From Hoplostethus atlanticus (lineage: Eukaryota; Chordata; Actinopteri; Trachichthyiformes; Trachichthyidae): DNA of 64,000 nucleotides. The position numbers and the translations under genes were made by a program. The notes beneath the pieces were generated by a model that was given only the letters and a program-made list of their open reading frames with translations, ran no database searches and was not told the origin of the DNA. Of this stretch, positions 22,200-33,008 are shown piece after piece; positions within the stretch are counted from its first letter, which is position 1; every line of letters starts with the position of its first letter. The DNA lies in NCBI GenBank assembly GCA_034670405.1, contig JAXDDX010000044.1, positions 905,001 through 969,000 on the forward strand. Direction: 5' to 3'.

Positions 22200-25000
22200 G
22201 CCGCGAGCTGAACCTTGACCTTTGGCTCAGGGAGGAGGGAGGAGGAGGAGGAGGAGGGGGGGGGGGGGGGGCTTTTGGAGACAAAACAAGAGTTTTTTTT
22301 TTTTTCTGGTGATGTCAGTCTGAGTGGCAGCTGCAGGTCAGGGGGAGGGAAGAGGCTGTCCCATGCATGGCCACACAGAAGTGACAGAGCGGCTTGCCCG
22401 GCCACCTCCACCATTTTTGAGCCTGGGAAAAGTGACAGGCGACGTACGTACCGTGGCAGCCTTTGTGTCAAGGAGAAGGAAAAAAAACTACAAAGGAGAT
22501 CGGACGTGGCTGCCTGGTAGCTGCCGGAGAGTTGTGACAGATAAAAACATCTTCTGCTCGTGTGCAACTCTTCATATCTTCATATCTCTTGTGTTGAACT
22601 GTACAGACGGGCTGAACTGGCCTGGGACAAATCGCAGGATACTTACTACTTGACCATGGGCCTTTTGATTCATTGGTACTACAGCAGTAGCAGTAGAGTT
22701 TCTATGTGGAGAATGATCACAAGGCTGTAGTATGGCATGTTGCTGTTAAATGAAACAAAGAACCATCTCCAAAAAACGATCTGACATCTCACTTGTCCTT
22801 TTAATCTTCTGAGCTAAAACAACCACACTGATGCTGATGAGACTACTTGTACAGTCAATTCATCAAGTGGCCGGGCTTCGGTATCCGTCTTCCCCCTCCT
22901 CTCTCCCTCCGTCCGTCCTCCATTCCTCTCACCCCTGTTATCGCCTCCACAACTGTCTCTCCCTCCCCCCTTCTCTTCCTAGCCCCTCCTCCTCCTCCTC
23001 CTCCTATATCTCTCCTAGGGCTGTCTCCAGATCCCACCCTGATTTTCTCCTCACCTCAGCATCCCCCTCCCCCCTTTCTCCTCTCCTCCTCTCTCTTCCC
23101 TTTTTCCACCAAAGGAACAGATGGGGTTGAACTCAGGGGAAAGTTGGGCTGGGTATGAACGGTCCCTTGCTGGGGGGAAGGGTGTCACACTTTGTGATGT
23201 ATGCCAGTCTGTCTGTGTGTCCAGGTTTTACTCAGCCTAAATGGGAAAGAACAGACTCGCTGCACGAAGATGATAAAGCCCCAAAATATTTAGCCGGTCA
23301 GGAAAAATGTGTTGAAAGGTCCATTAAAGCGCCGTGTTTATTATGTAACTTCTATTAGCAGGCAGCAATGGTTACGTGTCACATATTGAAGGCTACTAGG
23401 TAATAACAGTTTTCCTAATCTCACAAGGCATTGTCCCTTGATGCTTTTATTAATGCCCAAATCTTAAAGATACTCATGAAAGCTGCACATGACTGAGCAG
23501 ATATAACTGAAAAAATGAATCAAGTGAGAAAAAACACGATCCTGATCACACCAACGTATGGCCTGCAATCATGTGGAAAAAACACCGGTATGTCTCCGGG
23601 TCTTGTGAGGGCTCCAGCTCTCTCTGAGCCGTCTGCATCATGGCTCTCCCCCTGGGCCCCGCCACCCTTAACAAGGCCCCCCCCCCAGCTCACACAGAGA
23701 ATAGACACAGTGGACACAGCTGAATGACCCCTCAGCTCAACAGCATCTTGACACGATTGTTGCGCAATAATACTATCATGCACCACGTTTGTGTCTTCTG
23801 ATAAATGTTCAGATCAATGCAGCAATGTGGATTTGTTTTTTTCTCATACCATAATCAGCTTCAGAAAATCTTCTATTTTTCTTGCTGTGCCGTATATGTG
23901 ATGTTAAAAAAAAAAAAAGCAATCCAGGTTGGAGCATCCATCAAGGATTGTGAGGAATCTGTTCATGGGAGATGTGTTTCTAGATGGTGTTTTTTTCCCG
24001 CTCGACGCCAACCGCAGGGTAGTTTGGTTTGCGGCGATATACCGTCGAAACCTGTTTTGAAAATAGACCTCGGAGTTGTTCCTCTCCAAACACTTCCCAT
24101 TATTCATGAATGTCAGCCAAAGGAACGTATTTCATATGTCAGTGTCAGAGAGATTATATTATGTTACAACCTCCGGCTGGCATCGCTAACGTGTTGTTTT
24201 TTTTTCTTCTTCAGCAAATGTTAAAAAAAAAAAAATGTTTATACACCAAATGAAACAGAGCATCAGTGCAAACCTTGAGCGCTGAATTATCTTCCTAATC
24301 ATTATTACATGCTTTTCACCTTGAAGGATGCGCTATGTACTCTAACCTGCGCTTCAGGAAGGGATGCGTGCACCGCCCACAAGAGAATTATGCTTGCAGA
24401 AGAGGAAAACTCTCTCACATTTGTGGAGTCGTGGAAAAGGACGAGGATGTTGGAGTTTGGGGTGCTTGGCTTCCTCCCATGTAGGTCACGCCTTAACACG
24501 GCAAATTTAAAGTTGCTTGCCGTCGAGTTCCTGTTCAGAAAAACGTAGAAGGACGTCCCCCCCCCCCTGTGTGCGTGTGCATCATGGATTTAAACGGTAT
24601 AATTTCACCTCCTATTCGTAAAGTGTTTTGTTTGATCTAAACGGGAATCCAGAGGAAAATGGAGCAGCACTGTGAGGGAACAGTGAGAAATCAAGAGTGA
24701 CGTTGCCACCTCATAGCCCTGAAATTGCGAGGAGTAGTTATGCCAGTCTTTTTTTGTTTGGAGATTAATGTTGCGTCAGTCACATTCTTTGTGGATGTGT
24801 GAGGGGGGGGGACACTCGCCAAAAAATCTGGCTGCATCAAAAACATCCATTCTTGATGCGGAGGAAAAATAGGAGCGCAAGTATTTGGGGAAGAATCATA
24901 AATGTATCTGACATGTATAGGCTCCCGCTTGTTTGGGGTATTGATACTCTGCCAGTCAAAGCTTGCCATTGGTGGCATCATCAACCTTTGTGCTTCGTGA
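22200..25000. other. non-coding desert, segment 2 (GC- and homopurine/homopyrimidine-rich)
   Basis: Holds the GGA/poly-G tract at 22230-22271, a long C/T-rich stretch with (CCT)n at 22980-23006, a C-run near 23677, and short poly-A and poly-T runs near 23905 and 24200. The 22300-22520 part is GC-rich with CpGs but shows no clear exon. No protein domain is recognised. Confidence 0.5.
22230..22271. repeat. (GGA)n followed by a 16-base G run
   Basis: Polypurine tract ending in an uninterrupted G run at 22256-22271, with potential for G-quadruplex or triplex structure. Run length is likely unreliable in an assembly. Confidence 0.9.
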
Positions 25001-25169
25001 GTGTGTGTGTGTGTGTGTGTCTGTGTATGTAGGTGGAACACTCCATGTGGGTTGTGTTTTATGGGTGTTCGCACACAGCTCTGAATTAGGAGGCCCCTCT
25101 TTTCCTTTTTTGTCTTTTTTTTCTGTGGGCTTTGCTCAGGGGCATGACACATTTCTGAGGGGCTTTGGA

Positions 25170-25390
25170 TCCCCTAGCCTGATAATTCCTTCAATTATTC
25201 AATGGTTGGCTGGCAGATGAAGTGAGGCCATGAATAAAGCAAATCTGTGGGCATACGAGCTCCGACAATACAAACACACTATTAGCACTAATTTCCTCTC
25301 CCTGTCCTTGAAGATACGCTGCAGATATACGCTCTGAAATGAAGTGGAGGTGCTGCGAGCAGGGGTTAATAATTACACAGGTTTTTGCCT
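25170..25390. promoter_or_regulatory. candidate conserved non-coding element
   Basis: Non-repetitive sequence with spaced homeodomain-type cores (GATAATTCC, TCAATTATTCAATGG, CACTATTAGCACTAATTTCC, GGTTAATAATTACAC) and no simple repeat. The call rests on composition only; alignment to other vertebrates would decide it. Confidence 0.25.
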
Positions 25391-27540
25391 CGGCAGAGCA
25401 CATGGACAAACCGGCGGTACAGTCAATCTCACAGCACATGGAGGGGGGTGGGGAGGAGGGTTGGTCAGAAATGCCAAACCTGAATCCCAGCCAAACGCTT
25501 GCAACAGTAAGCTTATTGCTTGCTTGACAGGGTCAGCTCTCTCACTCGCTCAAAAAAAATCTGGCAAATGCTTTTGTTTTCTCCATCGTCGTGACTCGGT
25601 AGAAATAGCATGCATCAGATTAAACCTCTTTTGCTCTGGGAGAGGCGCCACTCCAGCCAGAGAGAGAGAGAGAGAGAGAGAGTTCCTAATAAAAGGAGAA
25701 GGAGGTTCGCCCACAGCCTTGCCCGTCCTCCTCTGGGTTAGTGCAGTCAAGTGTAGGACAAAAAGCAAAAGAAGGGCTGCTGTGCTCCGCCCTAATGAAG
25801 TTGTAGGTCTTGTTCCTCGCTGCGCTCTGTTGGAGAAACAAAGCTAATCACAGTGAGTGGAGCCCCAGCCTGCTACAACAGAGGGACCAGGTGCTTGTTC
25901 TTTTTTTTTTTTCTTCTTCTTCTTCCTTTTCTTTTTTTCTTCCACAGAGCACCTGCCTTTAACCATCTGCACCTGCTGTCTGTAATAAGACAGGGGTGCA
26001 AGTCCTTCCTTGGAGGTATGATAGGCTAGCACCGTCCATTCTGATGGTGCAACGCTCTGCTGCCTCAATGACATACACTGCACACACATCTCTTATCTCC
26101 TCCAGAGTCTCCATAAATCCCACTAGAGGAAAAAAAAAAAGTGGCTGACTCAAGGCTGTCCCTCTTTGTTTCCCTTAGAGGAAACCAGGAGGTTGCGCCC
26201 ACATCTTGGGCATAAAATCTGCCTCTTACGTTGGTGTCAAGATTAGAGAAACCTCTGTACCCGCTAGACAAAACTGTCAAGACAGTTTTTTCGATTAGTG
26301 TTGTGTGTATTTAGGAAGCCCGGGCCTTTTTTTTCCACTCCTGCGGTGTCCCCATTGTTGCATGATTTTAATCTCCTCAGCAACAGACTCCTGATATATT
26401 TGGTTCACGGGAAGGTCAAGGACGAGCCAGACGCCCCACCCTCAAGCTTTGCGAGGAGGAAGAGAGAAAAGCTGTCAATAAATCGGCACCTGCCACACCT
26501 ACTCTTCAGGGGGAGAAAGTCAAGTCCGTTTGATATTTTGTTTTACCTTGGGAGAGCTCAAAGAGGTATAATTTCGTTGGGTGATTATCACACACTTGTT
26601 TTACTCAAGGACGCGTAATTACAACCGCAACCCAATGACTCACTTTCCATTTTTAGGTGCTGAGGCAAAAAAATACTTCAAGGATTTTGTTTGAAACCCT
26701 TGTTGAGAGTCTGACCTTTTACCACGAAATGTTGAAATCTGCTGTGCTGGTACTGGTTACAAGCATCAGAAACTATTTCAAGTATTTTATTTGATAAATG
26801 TTAATTAGGAAAATATATTTTTTTTAATTTGTGGGAATACAATCAGGCCAAACTGCTGCTGGCTGAACGCTGCTGTGTCCGCAGGCCCAGCCAATGCAAA
26901 TGCTTCCCCCCATGAATAAAACCACATATTCTGGGGATGGATGAATAAAACAGCATCTTCTCTTTAAAGGAGACAATTGAAGATGAAACCATGTGACACG
27001 CTGCGTTTCAGCGTTTCACTTTGCCGCTGTCTCTTTGATGTGTGCAAGGTAAAAAAAAATACCGTGCACCTGTAGGGTGCAAAAGAGAGAGTGAGGGGGT
27101 GGTGGGGGCAGATTGCGAGCCAGCCAACCACTTGAGCGTCTCCCCACCTTGCCTCCTGCATCAGCACCACCACCACCACCACCGCTGCCAGTATTTGCCG
27201 CTGCCAGCCTCTGCTCTTCCAGATAAACAAATGCTAAACAAATTTCTCTTTTGTTCAACCTGTGGCGGCCGCTGCATAACAACGAGGCCGGGCTGCCAGA
27301 GCATGTGTCCAGCCGGTAATGATCCTCCTATCTGAGAGGACAATGAGGGGAAAGAGGGTATTCACACAGACAGACCGCTCTGCTGCTCCTGTTGTACATT
27401 CTTCCTTGTCTGCCCACCATGTTGGCTTTGGCGTTAATACACCATCGTAAACACTGTGGTCCAGTCACTCCTGCACAATTCTCCTTCAATGCATTCACAG
27501 CAAATCTGGGACACGGCCCGGGGCTTCATTCTTACCTGTC

Positions 27541-27561
27541 TTTTTTTTTTTTTTTTTTTTT
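27541..27561. repeat. poly-T tract (21)
   Basis: Uninterrupted homopolymer. No adjacent retroposon body is recognised, so I do not call it a SINE tail. Confidence 0.9.
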
Positions 27562-29317
27562 GGCTGTAACTTATTATTCCGGTGACTTTTGATACGACAG
27601 CGTTAAACCTTTCAGCCTCTTGCACACACACTCAAAGACAGATTGTTTTAAATTGCAGCCGGGGCGAGAGTACATTCCATTACCGCTTGACGAACGGCAA
27701 ATCTGGTTGATCTCGTGACAGAGATCAGTAGGGCCTCTCTTGCCTCGCTTCTCGTGGAAAAACAACACCAACGCCACGCAGTGCCGCTTTAAACTCCTGA
27801 GCTCGGTGGAAAGCCTCAGTAGACTCTACCTAATTATGCATGGAAGATGTCTGAGGGTTGTGTGGGGGGAGGAGGAGGAGGAGGGGTGAGGAAGGCTGCT
27901 GCTGGTGGTGGACTCACGGTGGCTTCAGTGCACCGCTAAAGGCAGCCAAAGAGTTCTTTGATACCTGGCAGATGGATCTCCCCAGCCCAGATTAAAATTG
28001 CTCTCAGAACATCATGCATCATTACTTGCTCAGAAATTGGCCAGATCACAAGGTTATTGTGGTAATGAGGAGAGGGAACGACAAGGTAAACTGTGCTGCA
28101 GCGAGGTGTGGATTCAAATGTGACACATATTTACCTTATAGGGATGAAAATGGGGGGGGGGCCGCATCTCATTTTCCTGGAGGGCGACCTCTTCCAAAGG
28201 CCATATCCAATTAAACAAACAAGATGAATGTAGAATTATCTTCCTCGTGTAAAATGCAGAAGGCCCGGCGTAAAAAAATGCAAAGTCCGTCCGAGGGGAT
28301 TTGATCATTTGGAATTCACATTTTTCCCCCCCCCTCCATTCATGTATGTAATATCCTCTTTGTCAAATATGTATGTAATGGGACTGTGAAGAGAGCTAAC
28401 ATAGGAGCGCCCCCAGAGAAAGCATGTCTTTAGCTCTGTTACACAGCAGTCATGCGTTTGATGATCGCCCGACGCGGGGAAAAATAATGTGATCTGGACT
28501 GATACATTTAAAATGTGTTTTTGGAGCATATGTACCTTTTAATCTCAGCAGTTGATATGTAGAATAAATGTTTAGCTTTTGGCTTTCATTCAAAACATAA
28601 CACTTGATGAGACATGTTGAGAAATGAGAAAAACCACAATCTGATCAGTAGCTGGCCAGGCATGTTTACACTGTTCCATACAGCCGGCCTGCTGCTGCTG
28701 CTGCTGCTGCAAATGACAGACGCCCTGATTTAGTTTTTATTGCTGAGTCTTGCTCCGGTAATGAAGTTGGGACTGTTATGTTTCTCTCATTACCTTTTCA
28801 TTAAAGATATGACTAGAAAATGGGGTTGCCATGGCGATGGCTCCGCGAAGTCTCCCAAGCTGTATAGCGCCACATTGTTTACTCATAGTGCCAAGACCGC
28901 TGTCTACAATAGGGAAAGGGGAGAGACTCTTTCCTGCTCCTTCTGGGGTTGTTGTTTTTTTTTCATTCTTTTATGAATCAAACAATGACCTTGGTGCAAA
29001 TAGAACATTCTTCAGTGGTCGTATTTGTTAACGCTGAGAGGTTTCATTAGCCCGTTCCCAAAATAATAACTGACACTACTCAGTGGGGCGGAGGGGGGAG
29101 AAAAAAGTGCATTCAGAAGCGCTAAGCAGCAATTTACTCAAAAGAGATTGTGGGAAATGGTATGGAGGCATTTTGTTTCTGTGACAGCTTGGCTTAATGA
29201 CTGCACAAGCATATAACGACAGCATTACCTGGCGACCGCAAAGTATCTTTCTGTAGTATTTTGCAAGATGAAAAAGCGTATAGAGCAAAAGTCTGCCTGC
29301 TTTATGGGCATGTAAAC

Positions 29318-29364
29318 CCATCCATCCGTCCATCCATCCATCCATGCATCATCCATCCATCCAT
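29318..29364. repeat. (CATC)n tetranucleotide repeat
   Basis: Imperfect CATC units with a few substitutions (CGTC, GCATC). Confidence 0.9.
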
Positions 29365-30029
29365 TTCATCTAAAAGAAAGCCACAGTATCAAGTGTTGCT
29401 CATCACTGTGCCCCTTGGTTGCGAGCAAGGTAAGTGGAACAGAGTCACAACCTCTTCTCCTCATTCATCAGCAGCATTTTCCAAACCATTAGCTCTGTCA
29501 TTGCTTCCTGTACTTTTCATGTCTACTGCCTGGCTTCACCCTCAGTACTGTGATTAGTTCAAGCAGTGTGCTGCTCATCGATTTTACTCCGCTGGGTGTT
29601 AGTTAACCCTCTGCCAGCTTTTAATTGCTTCTCTTGACTGTTAAAACAGCACATGGCTCTCTCTGGAACAAGCCTTGAAAAGAAAGGACTCGTCATTTGC
29701 GTGTTACACACAGCCCGGCGAGTGTTACACGAGATTGAAACACACAGGATGTTACTCAAGGTCTTTTTATGCCTATAAGTCTATCTGTGCTATCAAGAAA
29801 TAAACACATTAGTTTGCATGTATCCAAGAAAATCTAATTGAATTTGTAACCTGCTGGCAGCAATTACTGTCATGCCGAGAGTTATTGATAGAAGCAGAAA
29901 CAGACAAAAGAAGAGAAATGTTGCATATCTCCGTCTCTCTCTGTCACTCTCTCATATACACAAGATAAACTTAGACCGAAGACAGGTATCATCATGTGCC
30001 ATTGCAATGCTATAATAAAGTGAGGTTCT

Positions 30030-30033
<4 letters not shown>

Positions 30034-30075
<42 letters not shown>
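30034..30075. repeat. (TC)n microsatellite
   Basis: Uninterrupted TC tract of about 21 units followed by a short CA tract and further CT units. Confidence 0.95.
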
Positions 30076-30082
<7 letters not shown>

Positions 30083-31959
30083 CTCTCTCTTTCAAGCTGA
30101 TTGTGTTTTCTAAAAGTAACATGGCTGCAGCGTGATTGACAGAGAAATGATAGCTCTGGTAAACAAAAGGTGTTGCATGTACGCAGAGACGACGAGCACG
30201 GAATGGGCTTTTGATAACAATAAATCACGGCTCACAGAGAACGCATGCCGCCCTGAACTTGAATTGGATTATCATTTCGATTCTTTCGCGATGAGACGTG
30301 TCTGTTCCTATTAAAAACAACCCTATTTGAGTGAAGGAGGCAATTTAGACTGTGAGGTTACTAAAGGAATGTGTTCTGCCTCATGGTAGCTGCTTGAAGC
30401 TGTTCAATGTGAAAGCATTGTTACTTAACTACACGTTCATATTTGTACAGGGAGTTTTAATTGTATATCAATATTGCGTAATCAAGCCCATTATCACAAT
30501 CCTGTAAAACTAATATTTAGAGTTGTAGCACTTCAATATTTGCTCAAAGCTCACACTCATATATCAAAACCTTTCAGAATGTAAACATGATAAATACAAG
30601 TTTATATCTCTGAACAATCCATAAACTGAGCATACATTCATCCCAGTTTGATGTCGATATCCATCTGTATATCTACACGTGAGAAGCTGTGTGTTAATGC
30701 CAGGGGGAAATCAAACGAGACGTAGGCAGATGCATCATTATTTAGAGAAATGAGAAATATCAGCTGTAATGAAAGATGATATATATGCTTTTATATTATG
30801 TCTGAATGGAGCGCTGAAGGAAATGTGACCGGTGTTGAAAGTGTGTAGAAAACCCATTTGCAGCAGAAGGGGCTTGATGTTTACTAGTGGATTAAATTTG
30901 GCAATTGACGGCACAAACAATTATTTCCAATGAGTCAGTATTTGCTACGAAAGAGCACCTTCCCTCAGATGACAACATTTCCAAATGAGAGCAATATATT
31001 ACATCAACATGTTGACAAAAGTCCTGGAATATTTTTATGAGGGCTTCATAAAGGCAGCCAAGCAAAACTCCAATATGTTTCTGAACGCCCCCGTGTTTTC
31101 CACTCCCTATTATTACTTGAATGCTTTTCGAAGGTCTTTAATTTGCATCCTAATGCTATGCCCTTGTTCAATTTAATTTACAATGTAGATGCACAAGTGA
31201 TAAGTGTGACAGAGGTTCATCCCCAAGGAAGAAAAAACACAAACTAAATAATTTCACTTTTATATCTGCCGCATATGAATTGAGCTGATAAAACATTCAT
31301 ATTAAACAAAATGCCATTCAGCTTGAGCAAGTATATTATTAAAGAAGCAATGCAGAGACATAAAAGAATAATTTCCAACCACTGCCCCGACGATAAGGAC
31401 ATTTCCTCTGCACATACATAGGATAGGGTGCAGGCATAGCGTGGCCCACTGGCTGCACTGCCTATTGTTTCATGATTTGTGTCTCTGATTCTTGCTTCCA
31501 TGTCTACATGTTTACTTAGCAGTAATTTATGTACTCACAGTCAACATTAGAGCACGGAGACAAACATTTAGGAAGTAGCAGGGCTGTTCTTACTGCAGCC
31601 CCAGAGTGGGAGAGACAATGGTGTCACAAGGAACAGATTGGATTTGGGCTCAGGACACTTTGGGCCTTTTTCTTTTTTTTTCCAGGGAGGGGTGTAAAAA
31701 GTAGGTTGCAACGCTGAGGGTGTATGTGCCCAGCCCCCAGGGCTATGACAAAAAAAAATGGGGCACTCTCTCTCTCTTTCTCTCATTATATCTTCAATTA
31801 TCAAGTCAGGAGAGAAACTCATTATTTTTGGAAGTCAATGCCCACGTTTAAGTCTGTGTTCTTTTGACCCGATGCGAGAGGGTAAAAGACAGAGTGTGTT
31901 CAGATTGGAGTCTGTTAATACCATTAGCTAACTGTGAGAATAATCATCTTACAAACACG

Positions 31960-32300
31960 CCGAGGAAAATATATTTTCAGTTGTCAGCGTCTAGAGAACT
32001 TCGCAGAATAATCCTTTTTTATGATCTTGTGGAATATGTCTCATTAAAGTTTAGGGAATAATTAGTCATTGGGTAATTTCACCGTTTGATGCAGCCTTTT
32101 AATTGACAGCAGTGCACACTTCATGCAAGCCATGACCAGGCTGAGCAACACGTGACCCACCACGGGGACTGTATCTGATTTCATTATTAGCCCCGGTTTG
32201 ACTGGCTTACCCCTCATATGTACCATGAACACCTTTACCCTTGGGTTGCTCCAGTTAATTACTTCAGCCCATAATGCCTGAGATACCACCTAATAAGCAT
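31960..32300. promoter_or_regulatory. candidate conserved non-coding element
   Basis: Unique sequence with clustered motifs: GGAATAATTAGTCATTGGG, CTTTTAATTGACAGCAG (an ATTA core beside a TGACAG TALE-type site), TTTCATTATTAGCCCC and CAGTTAATTACTTCAG. No repeat or reading frame explains it. The call is based on composition and motif density only. Confidence 0.3.
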
Positions 32301-32414
32301 GGAGTGTTACAAATTATGATTTCTGGATTAGCTGCTGCTCACCACCTTAATGAAAACCTGAATCATTTTATAGACTGCATGGGCGTAGCGCTTTAAAAAC
32401 ACATTGAAGCAATG

Positions 32415-33008
32415 CAGGGGCGATTTTAGACCCTTTTGGTGTCTAAACTTTTAAATTATTTTTAGACTAGCTAGGCTAAGGCTAGCCAACTCATAGGCAT
32501 ACATACTGATTTTGAATAAACAAATAACCATAAAGATTTTCAAAGCATTTACAGAGAATTGCAATGCATAAGGAGAGAGAGAGAGAGAGAGAGACACCTG
32601 CCTCCACCAGATGTATCCATACCTCTTAAAAGGCTATATGCACTATAATATAATGACAATACTGTTGAACTCAAAGCAAATTTGTAGCATTTTTATAGTA
32701 ATTCATGACGAAAAACCTTTCTAATACTTTGGTACCTGCTCCTCAGTGGTTTCAGTGAAACCTGAGTGTCATGGAAAGGATTTCTTCCCCTTCTTGAATC
32801 CATACCTCCTAAAAGGCTCTATGCAGGTCTATAGATGTTCTGGTCACTAGCTGTTGGCCTGCTAGTTTTACTCTATTTGAGTACATCCAGTAAATCAATG
32901 TGCATGCACAGCATGCATTAAATAAAATGTAATTAATTTGCGCTCAACAAAATCACCCTTCTCCGAGGGCTCAGCACCCCCAGACCTCATGTGCTAAAAT
33001 CGCCCCTG
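32415..33008. mobile_element. hAT-type non-autonomous transposon (594 bp)
   Basis: The ends are perfect 15-bp inverted repeats CAGGGGCGATTTTAG (32415-32429 and 32994-33008). The flanking 8-mers are AAGCAATG (32407-32414) and AATCAATG (33009-33016), seven of eight identical, as expected for a hAT target duplication. The interior has no transposase frame. It includes a GA microsatellite (32573-32594) and two diverged direct copies of a block beginning CCATACCTC(C/T)TAAAAGGCT. Confidence 0.85.

Larger units (their letters stand above)
18500..22200. other. non-coding desert, segment 1
   Basis: No coding exon is recognised. It contains (GT)18 at 19371-19406 and a degenerate AC-rich block at 21412-21514. 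Remaining sequence is mixed single copy. Short open frames are interrupted, and none resembles a known domain. Confidence 0.5.
25000..29300. other. non-coding desert, segment 3
   Basis: Contains (GT)10 at 25001-25020, (GA)n at 25659-25682, a pyrimidine-rich run near 25900-25940, poly-T (21) at 27541-27561 and (GCT)7 at 28690-28710. Between them lie AT-rich single-copy stretches, for example 25170-25390 and 27800-27860. No exon is recognised. Confidence 0.5.
29365..32414. other. non-coding desert, segment 4
   Basis: Apart from the (CT)n tract at 30034-30075, mostly unique AT-rich sequence. The stretches 30120-30310, 30720-31170 and 31960-32300 look like conserved non-coding DNA. No coding exon is recognised. 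Confidence 0.5.

Noticed and set aside
22193..22567. 124-codon minus frame and overlapping plus frames
   Set aside because: Driven by the GGA/poly-G tract; no domain and no conserved-looking start.
27541..27561. Poly-T as the tail of a minus-strand SINE
   Set aside because: No tRNA-like head, A/B boxes or flanking duplication could be seen next to it.
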